A DNA stretch of 52,162 bases from Maribacter sp. (GTDB taxonomy: Bacteria > Bacteroidota > Bacteroidia > Flavobacteriales > Flavobacteriaceae): positions 1 through 52,162 of the forward strand of contig PDPR01000017.1 of assembly GCA_002749285.1 (NCBI GenBank), written 5' to 3'. Below, piece by piece: positions 28,114 through 37,309 of this stretch. Position 1 is the stretch's first letter. Each line of letters opens with the position of its first letter. The position numbers and the translations under genes were made by a program. The notes beneath the pieces were generated by a model, which saw nothing but the letters and a program-made list of their open reading frames with translations, did no database searches and was not told the origin of the DNA.

Positions 28114-28378
28114 TTCTAAGTAGAATGATCCAATGACAATAACCAAAATTACTGGGTAATATATCGATCTTACCGAAATCAAGAACCACAAGACCATGAA
28201 TACCGGCAGAACCTCAAAAGCAAAAATGGAAACCAGGCTTCATAAAGACATAAAAACGGCACCTACAAGTATTTGAAGTTAAAAAAGCTAACGTCTTTAC
28301 CATCGGTTTCACTATCATTTTACGTATTTTTAGCCTCCCAATACAAATAATGACCGATTATTTCCAATATAGTAAATT
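28114..28378. other. Leader region before trpB
   Basis: 265 bases with no supported gene. A 26-codon frame (28196-28276) is possible but has no start signal. A -7 element TATTTTTA lies at 28325-28332, giving a leader of about 40 nt. No tryptophan-codon leader peptide or attenuator hairpin was found. Confidence 0.5.
28325..28332 (+). promoter_or_regulatory. -7 element TATTTTTA for trpB
   Basis: It matches TAnnTTTG except for the last base and lies 46 nt before the trpB ATG. Confidence 0.45.
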
Positions 28379-29581
28379 ATGAGCGATAATTATTTCAAGA
28401 CCTATCCCAACGAAGAAGGGTTCTTCAATGAATACGGAGGTGCATTTATACCTCCCATGCTAAAAGAGGAGATGGAGAAAATCACCGACGCCTATTATGC
28501 CATCAGTAAGTCGCATAGTTTCATCTCGGAACTTCGAAGCATTCGCAAACATTACCAAGGTCGGCCTACCCCAGTATATTATTGCAAACGCCTTTCTGAA
28601 AAATATGGGGGAAGGATCTATCTGAAAAGGGAGGACCTAAACCACACAGGAGCCCATAAATTGAACCATTGCATGGGCGAAGCCCTTTTGGCGAAGCATT
28701 TGGGCAAAAAAAAATTGATCGCCGAGACCGGTGCTGGCCAGCATGGCGTGGCCCTGGCCACAGCTGCTGCCTACTTTGGATTGGAATGTGAAATCTATAT
28801 GGGCGAGGTCGATATGGCCAAGGAGCATCCCAATGTAGTGCGCATGCGCATACTTGGGGCCAAGGTAGTACCTGTCACCCACGGATTGAAAACCTTGAAA
28901 GAAGCGGTCGACTCCGCCTTTGAAGCCTATATGAAAGACCCTGTAAGTACCATTTACTGTATAGGTTCTGTCGTGGGGCCACACCCTTTCCCAATGATGG
29001 TCCGTGATTTTCAGCGTATTATCGGCATAGAAGCAAAGGCACAGTTTTTCGACATGACCGGGGAATTGCCAGATAACGTTATAGCCTGTGTAGGTGGTGG
29101 CAGTAATGCCATGGGTATCTTTTCCGCCTTTTTGGATGACAACGAATGTAGCCTTTATGGGGTAGAGCCGGGAGGCCGTTCCTTGGAGTATGGGGAGCAC
29201 GCTGCTACGATGACCTTGGGGAAACCAGGTATTATCCACGGTTTTAAATGTTACACCTTACAGGATAAAAACGGGGAACCCAGTCCGGTCTATTCCGTGG
29301 CCAGTGGCTTGGATTACCCAGGAGTGGGCCCTGAACATAGCATGCTCAAGGATCTGGAAAAAGTCAGCTACGATGTGGTTTCGGATAAGGAAACCATTGA
29401 CGCCTTTTTTGAACTTAGTCGTTTGGAGGGTATAATACCTGCCCTTGAAAGTGCACATGCTGTTGCCTACGCCTTTAAATTGGCACAGGAAAACCCCCAT
29501 GAATCCATTTTAGTGAATCTGAGCGGTAGAGGTGACAAGGACCTCGATTTTGTGGTTGACAATTATGATATGCCCGATTAA
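28379..29581 (+). CDS. trpB: Stand-alone tryptophan synthase beta chain
   Basis: TrpB condenses indole and serine to tryptophan with PLP. The 400-residue protein has the PLP lysine Lys94 in HTGAHKLNH and the catalytic glutamate Glu116 in AETGAGQHG. The phosphate-binding [10 protein letters not shown] and the C-terminal LSGRGDKD with the PLP-contacting serine are also present. Unlike canonical TrpB, the block after the lysine reads NHCMGEALL instead of NNxxGQALL. There is no trpA or other trp gene near it. It may salvage indole on its own; the trp operon could lie elsewhere in the genome. Confidence 0.88.
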   Translation: MSDNYFKTYPNEEGFFNEYGGAFIPPMLKEEMEKITDAYYAISKSHSFISELRSIRKHYQGRPTPVYYCKRLSEKYGGRIYLKREDLNHTGAHKLNHCMGEALLAKHLGKKKLIAETGAGQHGVALATAAAYFGLECEIYMGEVDMAKEHPNVVRMRILGAKVVPVTHGLKTLKEAVDSAFEAYMKDPVSTIYCIGSVVGPHPFPMMVRDFQRIIGIEAKAQFFDMTGELPDNVIACVGGGSNAMGIFSAFLDDNECSLYGVEPGGRSLEYGEHAATMTLGKPGIIHGFKCYTLQDKNGEPSPVYSVASGLDYPGVGPEHSMLKDLEKVSYDVVSDKETIDAFFELSRLEGIIPALESAHAVAYAFKLAQENPHESILVNLSGRGDKDLDFVVDNYDMPD

Positions 29582-29889
29582 CGATATACATATTATAAGG
29601 AAGACCCCGACCCGTTCATAAACAACACCCGAAAACCAACGACCAAGACCAATCCTATTGGCAAACAACAACAAGGTACAAGCACAACCTGCGCAATCCC
29701 ACAACTGCCCTAATTACATAATCGAGGGCTTGGATTATTTCCCATAGGCTCATCCAAATCGACACCAAAAATACACCAAGGCAATGACATGGAGGGAATA
29801 ATCAGGATCACCCCCCAGCATAATAGAGGGCAAACCACTTTTTTGCAAAAAAAGATGTGGATTTACGGTATTGCCCTATTTTTGTATAA
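29582..29889. other. Gap between trpB and the SpoU methyltransferase gene
   Basis: 308 bases with no supported gene. Short coding-like frames occur on the minus strand, but none is convincing. A palindrome CTTTTTTGCAAAAAAG sits at about 29838-29853. TATTTTTG at 29877-29884 is the promoter element of the next gene. Confidence 0.45.
29877..29884 (+). promoter_or_regulatory. -7 promoter element TATTTTTG for the RNA methyltransferase
   Basis: A perfect TAnnTTTG match, only 5 nt before the ATG at 29890. The transcript would be almost leaderless. The -33 TTG is not clear. Confidence 0.5.
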
Positions 29890-30699
29890 ATGAACGTATC
29901 AAAACATATAAATAGCCCACAAAATGCAATGATCAAACAGCTTGTTCTTCTTCAGGAGAAATCCCGTGAAAGAAGGAAACAAAACGCATTCATTATAGAA
30001 GGAAAAAGGGAATTATCCTTAGCGATCAAAGCCCAATATGAGATAGAATCATTGCTATATTCACCAGATATCATTTCAAGCAATATGGTTTTGGACCTTG
30101 TCAAGAACACCATAAGGCAACCGGAATTGATAGAGGTCTCCGATGCTGTATACCAAAAACTAGCCTATAGGACCTCTACCGAAGGTGTTATCGCAGTAGT
30201 AAAGACGAAGAAACATACATTGGAAGACCTTGACCTTAAAAATGGGAATCCCTTGATCCTTGTTGCCGAAGCCCCCGAAAAACCTGGTAACATAGGCGCT
30301 TTACTTCGTACTGCGGATGCAGCGGGTCTAGATGCCGTTCTTATCGCGAACCCCAAAGGGGATCTGTACAACCCGAACATCATCCGCTCCAGTGTAGGCT
30401 GTATATTCACCAACAACATCGGTATAGGGAGTACCAGTGGGATATTGGCTTTTTTAAAAGAAAGGCAGGTACATATATATTGTGCGGCATTATCCGCTTC
30501 CGAAAGCTATACAAAAACCAATTTTACAAAGGCTTCCGCAATTGTAGTGGGCACCGAATCGACAGGACTTTCCGAAGAGTGGCTCAAAGCATCAACACAA
30601 AACATCATCATCCCCATGGAAGGCCGAATAGATTCGATGAATGTATCGGTATCGGCAGCAATACTTATATTTGAGGCGAAACGACAAAGATCACTTTAA
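29890..30699 (+). CDS. SpoU-family RNA 2'-O-methyltransferase
   Basis: A 269-residue SPOUT methyltransferase that methylates ribose in tRNA or rRNA using S-adenosylmethionine. An N-terminal substrate-binding part (residues 1-105) is followed by the knotted domain. Motif 1 lies at NIGALLRTADAAGLDAVL. The glycine-rich loop GTESTGLSEEW and motif 3, IPMEGRIDSMNVSVSAAI, come near the end. The target position cannot be told. The M48 protease gene begins 36 nt downstream. Confidence 0.9.
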   Translation: MNVSKHINSPQNAMIKQLVLLQEKSRERRKQNAFIIEGKRELSLAIKAQYEIESLLYSPDIISSNMVLDLVKNTIRQPELIEVSDAVYQKLAYRTSTEGVIAVVKTKKHTLEDLDLKNGNPLILVAEAPEKPGNIGALLRTADAAGLDAVLIANPKGDLYNPNIIRSSVGCIFTNNIGIGSTSGILAFLKERQVHIYCAALSASESYTKTNFTKASAIVVGTESTGLSEEWLKASTQNIIIPMEGRIDSMNVSVSAAILIFEAKRQRSL

Positions 30700-30735
30700 G
30701 AAACCCTATTGCAGTTAAACATCAAAGACCATTTA

Positions 30736-31968
30736 ATGACACAAACAAGCTTGTCTTATATTATCATAGCCATCTTGACGATAGAGTTCATGATCGAGAC
30801 CATACTGGGTCACCTGAATTCAAAACGGTACAATGACCCTATACCTGATGACCTACAGGATGTTTTTAATACCGAGGAGTACCAAAGATCACAAGAATAC
30901 AAAAGGACCAACTACAGGTTTGGCCTTCTTTCCTCAGGTTTTTCATTGCTTCTGACCCTAGGGTTTCTTTATTTCGGTGGGTTCGAATGGATTGACACCT
31001 TGGCCCGGACTGTCTCTGAAAACCCGATTGTAACCGCATTGGTGTTCTTTGCCACCATTATGGTAGGAAGTGATCTTATCACAACCCCATTCGACTATTA
31101 CAAGACCTTCGTCATTGAGGAAAAATTCGGGTTTAACAAGACCTCCAAAACTACATTTTTCACGGACAAGCTAAAGGGGTATTTAATGATGGCCATTATT
31201 GGAGGGGGTCTTATAGCACTCATCATATGGTTTTTTGAATGGGCAGGAACCAACTTTTGGGTATATGCCTGGGCAGTTGTAGCTATCTTCATCTTGTTCA
31301 TGAACCTATTTTACAGCAGATTGATCGTGCCCATGTTCAATAAGCAAAAACCCTTGTGGGAAGGTAGCCTTAAAAACAAGATTGAAGGGTATGCCCATAA
31401 GGTAGGCTTCGAAATCCGTAATATATCCGTTATTGACGGCTCTAAAAGATCAACAAAGGCCAATGCCTATTTTTCGGGATTTGGCAAAGAAAAAAGGGTA
31501 ACCCTATACGATACGCTTATCAATGACCTTGACGAAGATGAAATCGTAGCCGTTTTGGCCCATGAGGTAGGCCATTACAAACGCAACCATATTATCTTCA
31601 ATATTATTTCCTCTATCTTATTGACAGGCTTCACGCTTTTTCTCCTGTCCCTGTTCATCAACAATCCAGAGGTTTCAAAGGCCATAGGTGTTTCACGTGC
31701 AAGTTTTCATGCCGCATTGGTCGGTTTCGGCATTCTATACAGTCCTATTTCCGAGTTAACCGGTTTGGTCATGAATTACCTATCACGGAAATTCGAATAT
31801 CAGGCCGATGATTTTGCCAAGAATACATTCGCGGCCAAACCACTGATCACCTCCCTCAAAAAGTTGTCCAAAAACAGCCTAAGCAACCTTACACCCCATC
31901 CTGCCTATGTTTTTATGCATTATTCCCATCCTCCATTAATAGCACGCATCAAGAATTTAAAGACGTGA
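30736..31968 (+). CDS. M48 family metallopeptidase (CAAX protease-like)
   Basis: A 410-residue integral membrane zinc protease like yeast Ste24. About seven hydrophobic segments surround the zinc site HEVGH at residues 276-280. The third ligand region is EYQADDFAKN. The N-terminal CAAX-protease extension is present (NDPIPDDLQDVFNTEEY). In bacteria it probably removes damaged or misfolded membrane proteins. I chose ATG 30736; the TTG at 30709 adds nine residues that disrupt the first membrane segment. A parS-like 16-mer lies within the gene at 31689. Confidence 0.9.
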   Translation: MTQTSLSYIIIAILTIEFMIETILGHLNSKRYNDPIPDDLQDVFNTEEYQRSQEYKRTNYRFGLLSSGFSLLLTLGFLYFGGFEWIDTLARTVSENPIVTALVFFATIMVGSDLITTPFDYYKTFVIEEKFGFNKTSKTTFFTDKLKGYLMMAIIGGGLIALIIWFFEWAGTNFWVYAWAVVAIFILFMNLFYSRLIVPMFNKQKPLWEGSLKNKIEGYAHKVGFEIRNISVIDGSKRSTKANAYFSGFGKEKRVTLYDTLINDLDEDEIVAVLAHEVGHYKRNHIIFNIISSILLTGFTLFLLSLFINNPEVSKAIGVSRASFHAALVGFGILYSPISELTGLVMNYLSRKFEYQADDFAKNTFAAKPLITSLKKLSKNSLSNLTPHPAYVFMHYSHPPLIARIKNLKT

Positions 31969-31972
31969 TTTA

Positions 31973-32002
31973 TTGTGTATTAAATGGTATTGTGTAATTT
32001 TA
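31973..32002 (+). promoter_or_regulatory. relA/spoT promoter: TTG-N19-TAATTTTA
   Basis: A -33 TTG at 31973-31975 and a -7-like TAATTTTA at 31995-32002 are spaced by 19 nt, close to the Bacteroidota arrangement. The relA/spoT ATG is 7 nt further on. It begins only a few bases after the preceding stop codon. Confidence 0.45.
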
Positions 32003-32009
32003 TTGGAGT

Positions 32010-34214
32010 ATGACCCAAGCAGATATAGAACAGGAGCATAAAAAAATCGCAAGGCAATATAAGGAATTGCTGAAAATAAGCTATCAGACCCTATCCGATG
32101 ATGATAAAGTCATGGTTCGGCATGCCTTTGAAATCGCTGTTGATGCCCATAAGGACCAGCGAAGAAAATCTGGGGAATCCTATGTTTTCCACCCTATTGC
32201 AGTAGCCAAGATCGTCGCCTCGGAAATAGGCCTGGATGCCGTGTCGATCGCATCGGCCCTCTTACATGATGTCGTCGAGGATACGCATTACACCCTTGAC
32301 GATATAGAGCGTATGTTCGGGGAAACGGTAGCCCGTATTGTTGACGGACTTACCAAGATATCACACCTTAAAAAAGACATGAACATATCGCAACAAGCGG
32401 AGAATTTCCGTAAAATGTTGTTGACCCTTCATGACGATGTCCGTGTTATTATCATTAAAATCGCGGACAGGTACCATAATATGCTGACCTTGGATGCAAT
32501 GCCAGAACACAAGCAAGTGAAAATGGCATCGGAAACCCTATACATATACGCTCCACTGGCCCACCGTATCGGCCTGTACAATATCAAGACCGAGTTAGAG
32601 GACCTCAGCTTAAAATATACAGAGCCCGAGGTGTATAAGGATATCCTGGGCAAGATAGAGGAATCCGAAGAGGACCAACAAAAATATATTGATGATTTTA
32701 CGGGTATTATACGTGATTCATTGGATAAGGAAAAACTCGATTACCATATCAAGGGTCGAATGAAGTCTATTTTCTCCATTCGAAAGAAAATGAAGGTACA
32801 GCATGTTTCCTTTGACCAGATTTACGACAAATTCGCAATCCGGATTATATACAAATCAGATCGGATCAACGAAAAATTCATAGCTTGGAAAATATATTCT
32901 ATTGTAACCGATCACTTCACCCCCAATCCGGTACGCCTGCGCGATTGGATATCCTCTCCAAAATCCACAGGGTACGAAGCCCTTCACATTACGGTCATGG
33001 GGCCTATGGGCAAATGGGTAGAGGTGCAGATTCGAAGTGAGCGGATGCATGAAATCGCGGAAAAAGGTTATGCCGCCCATTTCAAGTACAAACACGGTAA
33101 CCAAAAAGAACAAGGCATAGATATCTGGCTGAACAAATTACAAGAAGCCTTGGAGAATTCAAATGCCAACGCTGTTGACTTTGTAGAGGAATTCAAACTC
33201 AACCTATACTCTAAGGAAATTTTTGTCTTTACCCCATTGGGCGAATTAAAATCGATGCCGAAGGGAGCCACACCCCTCGATTTCGCGTTCAACATCCACA
33301 CAGAAGTGGGCATGCATACCCGGGGGGCCAAGGTCAATGGGAAACTTGTTCCCTTGAACACTACCCTGAAAAGCGGTGATCAAGTTGAAATAATAACTTC
33401 TGAGCAAGCGAAACCAAACCAAAACTGGATCGATTATGCCACTACGGCAAGGGCAAGGGCCAAAATAAAATCCTCACTACGGGAAGAGAAGAAAACCGTT
33501 GCCAATGAAGGCAAGGAGATTTTACGAAGAAAACTTAAATCGCAAAAAATAAACCTTAACGAGGACACTGTTAACAAAATGGTCGTTTTCTTTAAGCTCA
33601 AGACCAGTTTGGACCTGTTCTACCGTGTCGGTATAGGGGCCGTGGACAATCAAAAGATAAAGGATTTTGCCTCGTCGTACAACAACGCATTTATAAGTTT
33701 CTTAAAAAGGAAGATCAGAAAATCCCCGGTTCCTGAGAATATTGACAAGGAAGAGATTACAGCAAAATATGATATGCTGGTCTTTAGCAAGGAAGAGGAA
33801 AAATTGGATTATAAACTTTCCCAATGCTGCAACCCCATTCCGGGTGATGCCGTTTTTGGGTTCATAAGTGTCAACGAAGGAATAAAAGTACATAAGAAAA
33901 ACTGCCCCAACGCCATCTCCCTCCAGTCCAATTACGCCTATAGGATCATCAGTGCAAAATGGATCGATTCATCACAACAGGAGTTCAGGTCGGAAATCCA
34001 ATTAACGGGAATAGACGATATGGGATTGATCAGTGAGATTACCTCGGTGATCTCGACCCACATGAACGTCAACATGCAAAACTTGAATTTCAGTACCGAG
34101 GGTGGCACTTTCACCGGTAGGATTACCGTCGTTGTAAAGAACAATAACATCCTAAAGAAATTGATCCAAAACCTAAAGCTTATCAACGGCATTGATAAAG
34201 TCTCCCGAGTTTAG
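32010..34214 (+). CDS. Bifunctional (p)ppGpp synthetase/hydrolase
   Basis: This RelA/SpoT-family protein makes and degrades the stringent-response alarmone. It is 734 residues with the full domain set. The HD hydrolase comes first (HPIAVA at 61-66, ALLHDVVEDT with the His-Asp pair at 86-87). The synthetase follows (STGYEALHITVMGP near residue 320), then TGS (IFVFTPLGELKSMPKGATPLD), and a C-terminal ACT domain. The HD motif is intact, so both activities are expected. The order relA/spoT-fur-purA is common in flavobacteria. Confidence 0.94.
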   Translation: MTQADIEQEHKKIARQYKELLKISYQTLSDDDKVMVRHAFEIAVDAHKDQRRKSGESYVFHPIAVAKIVASEIGLDAVSIASALLHDVVEDTHYTLDDIERMFGETVARIVDGLTKISHLKKDMNISQQAENFRKMLLTLHDDVRVIIIKIADRYHNMLTLDAMPEHKQVKMASETLYIYAPLAHRIGLYNIKTELEDLSLKYTEPEVYKDILGKIEESEEDQQKYIDDFTGIIRDSLDKEKLDYHIKGRMKSIFSIRKKMKVQHVSFDQIYDKFAIRIIYKSDRINEKFIAWKIYSIVTDHFTPNPVRLRDWISSPKSTGYEALHITVMGPMGKWVEVQIRSERMHEIAEKGYAAHFKYKHGNQKEQGIDIWLNKLQEALENSNANAVDFVEEFKLNLYSKEIFVFTPLGELKSMPKGATPLDFAFNIHTEVGMHTRGAKVNGKLVPLNTTLKSGDQVEIITSEQAKPNQNWIDYATTARARAKIKSSLREEKKTVANEGKEILRRKLKSQKINLNEDTVNKMVVFFKLKTSLDLFYRVGIGAVDNQKIKDFASSYNNAFISFLKRKIRKSPVPENIDKEEITAKYDMLVFSKEEEKLDYKLSQCCNPIPGDAVFGFISVNEGIKVHKKNCPNAISLQSNYAYRIISAKWIDSSQQEFRSEIQLTGIDDMGLISEITSVISTHMNVNMQNLNFSTEGGTFTGRITVVVKNNNILKKLIQNLKLINGIDKVSRV

Positions 34215-34234
34215 AAACTTAATTAAATTAACCG

Positions 34235-34242
34235 TACATTTG
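34235..34242 (+). promoter_or_regulatory. -7 element TACATTTG for fur-purA
   Basis: TACATTTG matches TAnnTTTG exactly. It sits 28 nt before the fur ATG and is contained in the small palindrome GTACATTTGTAC, which could be an autoregulatory site. Confidence 0.5.
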
Positions 34243-34270
34243 TACAGTACTAATAGTAGTGATTATTGTT

Positions 34271-34732
34271 ATGCCTCCTAACAAAAACCAGGAAATTGTA
34301 AAAAACGTATTCACCACCTTTTTAGAAGAAAAAGGGCATAGGAAAACGCCTGAGCGATACGCTATTCTCCAAGAGGTCTATGAAAGTGATGAGCATTTTG
34401 ATATAGAGTCACTCTATATCAAAATGAAAAACAAGAACTATAGGGTAAGCCGGGCTACACTTTACAACACCATAGAGCTTTTGTTGGCTTGCAAGCTAGT
34501 TCGAAAACACCTATTCGGAAAAAACCAGGCACAGTACGAAAAATCTTATTTTGACCGTCAACATGACCATGTGATCTTAACGGACACAGGTGAAGTGATG
34601 GAATTCTGCGATCCGCGCATACAGTCCATCAAAAAGACCATTGAAGAGGTTTTCGATATCAAGATAACGAACCATTCATTATACTTTTACGGAACAAGGA
34701 AAACATCGAGAACAACTAACCAAACTAAATAA
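34271..34732 (+). CDS. Fur-family transcriptional regulator lacking CxxC zinc motifs
   Basis: A 153-residue metal-responsive regulator. The winged-helix part shows [12 protein letters not shown] and [13 protein letters not shown]; the dimerisation part shows [17 protein letters not shown]. The usual CxxC structural-zinc pairs are absent: the first reads LTDTG and the end has no cysteine. Fur, PerR or Zur identity cannot be told. I chose ATG 34271; GTG 34259 adds four residues. Its stop overlaps the purA ATG (TAATG), so the two are co-translated. Confidence 0.88.
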   Translation: MPPNKNQEIVKNVFTTFLEEKGHRKTPERYAILQEVYESDEHFDIESLYIKMKNKNYRVSRATLYNTIELLLACKLVRKHLFGKNQAQYEKSYFDRQHDHVILTDTGEVMEFCDPRIQSIKKTIEEVFDIKITNHSLYFYGTRKTSRTTNQTK

Positions 34733-36003
34733 TGGCAATAGATTTATTGTTGGGATTACAGTGGGGGGACGAAGGAAAAGGAAAAATCGTCGACGTACTC
34801 ACAAAAAATTATGATATTATAGCTCGTTTCCAAGGAGGCCCAAATGCAGGGCACACTTTGGAATTTGATGGTATTAAACACGTTTTACATACCATACCCT
34901 CGGGCATATTCCATAAAAAAACCATAAATATCGTCGGCAACGGTGTAGTCATTGACCCTGTCATCTTCAAGAAGGAACTACAGGCCTTGGACGTTTTTGA
35001 TATTGATGTGAAATCAAAATTGTTCATAAGCAGAAAGGCCCATTTGATCTTACCTACCCATCGCCTGTTGGATGCCGCCTCTGAAACCTCAAAGGGAAAG
35101 GCGAAAATAGGCTCTACATTGAAAGGCATTGGCCCAACCTATATGGACAAAACCGGCAGAAACGGCATGCGGGTCGGTGATCTGGAACTGTCTGGCTGGA
35201 GAAAGAAATACCGTGCACTGGCAGACAAACATGAGGCCATGATCGGTTTTTACAATGTAGATATCCAATATGACCTTAAAGAGCTTGAGACCGAGTTTTT
35301 CGATGCCATAGAGACCCTTAAGGAATTGACCTTCATAGATAGTGAGGAATATTTATACCAAGCCCTAAAGTCAGGGAAAAAGATACTTGCGGAAGGTGCC
35401 CAGGGATCCCTGTTGGACATTGATTTCGGCACATATCCTTTTGTGACCTCCAGTAACACAACCGCTGCGGGCGCCTGTACAGGATTGGGTGTCGCACCAA
35501 ACCAAATCGGTGAGGTGAAAGGTATTTTCAAGGCATATACGACCCGTGTTGGCAGTGGCCCCTTCCCTACCGAACTTTTTGACGGGGATGGCAAGACCAT
35601 GGCCAGTGTCGGCAATGAATTTGGCGCCACTACGGGTAGGCCAAGAAGATGTGGCTGGCTCGATCTCGTCGCCTTGAAATATGCAGTAAGGATAAATGGG
35701 GTCACCGAACTTATGATGATGAAAGGTGATGTCCTAAGTGGTTTCGAAAAACTCAAAGTCTGTACAGCCTACAATTACAAAGGAAAAACCATCACCCACC
35801 TACCCTATAATATCGAAGCCGAAAATATAACACCCATCTATACCGAAATGGAAGGTTGGTCCCAAGACCTTACGAAAATGAGTAAGGCAGGGGAACTTCC
35901 CAAAACCCTGAATGACTATATAGCCTTTTTGGAAAAAGAACTGGAAGTCCCTATCAAGATCGTTTCGGTAGGACCAGACAGGACCCAGACAATCCATCGA
36001 TAG
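34732..36003 (+). CDS. purA: Adenylosuccinate synthetase
   Basis: PurA joins IMP and aspartate, using GTP, in the AMP branch of purine synthesis. The P-loop GDEGKGKIVD is at residues 12-21, with QGGPNAGHT and HTIPSG following. GPTYMDKTGRNGMRV, EGAQGSLLDIDFGTYPFVT and TRVGSGPFPTE are also present. Length 423 is normal. It overlaps the regulator by one base, which suggests the regulator and purine synthesis are co-transcribed, as in other flavobacteria. Confidence 0.95.
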   Translation: MAIDLLLGLQWGDEGKGKIVDVLTKNYDIIARFQGGPNAGHTLEFDGIKHVLHTIPSGIFHKKTINIVGNGVVIDPVIFKKELQALDVFDIDVKSKLFISRKAHLILPTHRLLDAASETSKGKAKIGSTLKGIGPTYMDKTGRNGMRVGDLELSGWRKKYRALADKHEAMIGFYNVDIQYDLKELETEFFDAIETLKELTFIDSEEYLYQALKSGKKILAEGAQGSLLDIDFGTYPFVTSSNTTAAGACTGLGVAPNQIGEVKGIFKAYTTRVGSGPFPTELFDGDGKTMASVGNEFGATTGRPRRCGWLDLVALKYAVRINGVTELMMMKGDVLSGFEKLKVCTAYNYKGKTITHLPYNIEAENITPIYTEMEGWSQDLTKMSKAGELPKTLNDYIAFLEKELEVPIKIVSVGPDRTQTIHR

Positions 36004-36090
36004 GAAACAACGCTTAAAATGCCTTTAAACCTGAGTTCGATTATTAAAACAAGCAAATTTGGTTAGAATTTTGTTTTTGGAATTTAATTT

Positions 36091-36128
36091 GGGGCTTTTT
36101 TGGTAAAAGGCTATATGCCATAAGCCCC
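36091..36128. terminator. Stem-loop downstream of purA
   Basis: GGGGCTT at 36091-36097 pairs with AAGCCCC at 36122-36128, with an internal GGC/GCC pairing in the loop. There is no T-run after the 3' arm, so efficiency is doubtful. Confidence 0.4.
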
Positions 36129-36152
36129 CTATTTGATAAAGTATTATGGAAA

Positions 36153-36495
36153 TTATTCCACGACTATCTGATGGGTCTCGTCAACTTCCTTTCCTATTAT
36201 TTTTAGGAAGTAAGTTCCCTTGCGCAATCCAGATATGTCCAGTTTTTTCTCCAATGTGTTGGCTTCAAACGTATCACTACGAACCAGATTTCCACTAAAG
36301 TCGAACAGTTGCAGCGTAAGCAACACGCCCAAAGTGAATACTTCAGGGCTTTTTTACTGTTCTTCCGCAGTTTTCACATAAATCTTCTCCGAAGATGCCG
36401 GGTTGGGGTAAACGACCATATAATATGATATGATGCACATCCTTGTGGTACGATATCGCTTACAGAAGCCAAGCCACATGAAGTGTTCTTTTTTG
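36153..36495 (-). pseudogene. Decayed C-terminus of a T9SS-exported protein
   Basis: On the minus strand, a type IX secretion sorting domain is readable but broken. The last segment reads LDISGLRKGTYFLKIIGKE and ends in a normal stop at 36153-36155. Upstream in the same frame are LQLFDFSGNLV and the sorting-domain opening VVYPNPASSEKIYV. A stop codon (TAA at 36354-36356) interrupts the two. Further upstream, LASVSDIVPQGC lies in a different frame, with the frameshift near 36416-36430. The rest of the protein is missing. At least two lesions and loss of the N-terminus make this a pseudogene. Confidence 0.85.
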
Positions 36496-36500
36496 GCATT

Positions 36501-36857
36501 CTACAGTTTGGCAAATCCCAATTCCTCTATTTTTTCACTTTCATTTGCCGGTACTTTCAAAATAATCCGTATACCCGTTGGGCAATTACAAGCATCACAG
36601 GTAAGCTCTCCTTGAGATAAGGTATTTTCAAAGTCAATTGTTTCAATCTTTGAAACACCATTTTCTTTAAGGTATCCAGTTAGTGCCGACCTCACCGTCG
36701 AGTCAGAGTGCGACTCATTCGTATTCCAGGGGTCTAGACATTTGGTTTGTTCCCAATAAAATTCCACCCCATTAACCGTTGAGTCATCGTTATCCTCACA
36801 GGATGCGCAAACAGATAGATTGAGAATTAATAATGTGGTAAAATAGAATACTTTCAT
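36501..36857 (-). CDS. Small exported protein, probable lipoprotein
   Basis: A 118-residue protein with a signal peptide (KVFYFTTLLILNLSVC) and a cysteine pair near its end (CASC). A cysteine-containing soluble part follows with several cysteines (TKCLDPW, CDACNCPTG). No domain was recognised. The start chosen is ATG 36857; an upstream ATG at 36875 would put six residues before the signal peptide. It lies directly upstream of the decayed T9SS remnant on the same strand. Composition and neighbours suggest accessory DNA. Confidence 0.6.
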   Translation of the reverse strand: MKVFYFTTLLILNLSVCASCEDNDDSTVNGVEFYWEQTKCLDPWNTNESHSDSTVRSALTGYLKENGVSKIETIDFENTLSQGELTCDACNCPTGIRIILKVPANESEKIEELGFAKL

Positions 36858-37073
36858 GCTTTGTTGTAGTTTCATGACATTGTACTTTACAAGTTATGTT
36901 ACAATCACGATAATAGGAAAATATTTACAAATTTATTATTGTGTAAATTCTCCTATAAGATGTGTATTTCTTGGGAAGTTGCTTAACAACCATGTTTATT
37001 GGTCTCAAAAATGGTTAAAACTATGTGCTTCAGTGCATTTCGCTTTAGCTTCCAAAAATATTATCTTTGTTTT

Positions 37074-37217
37074 ATGTCAGGACAAAGGGTAAATGGACAT
37101 ACAGTTTCGAGGTTGACAGCACATATGGTTTGGAGCACAAAATACAGGTATTCTGTTTTAAAAGAAGATATTCAAGTCAGATGTCGCAAGTTGTTGATAC
37201 GAATATGTGATGCATAA
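37074..37217 (+). pseudogene. Truncated IS200/IS605-type TnpA transposase
   Basis: The 47-residue frame begins with a normal ATG and reads as the N-terminus of an IS200-type Y1 transposase (SRLTAHMVWSTKYRYSVL). It breaks off at a stop after ICDA. The usual protein is about 140-150 residues, with HUH and tyrosine motifs, none of which is present. The remaining two thirds are missing from the window, so this is an inactive relic. Left-end hairpins were not identified with confidence. Confidence 0.75.
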
Positions 37218-37309
37218 GGAATTAATATATTTAAGGGAAAAGTGTTTTCCGATTATATTATATTGTTTCAACCTCCAAAAAAATAATAATTTGGTATCTT
37301 AGTACGATA

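Noticed and set aside
28196..28276. 26-codon frame upstream of trpB as a leader peptide
   Set aside because: It has no tryptophan codons and no attenuator hairpin follows.
28637..29239. 200-codon minus-strand frame opposite trpB
   Set aside because: It is the antisense shadow of trpB; the TrpB motifs on the plus strand account for the sequence.
29838..29853. Palindrome CTTTTTTGCAAAAAAG as an operator
   Set aside because: It is an A/T-run palindrome that easily arises by chance, with no supporting context.
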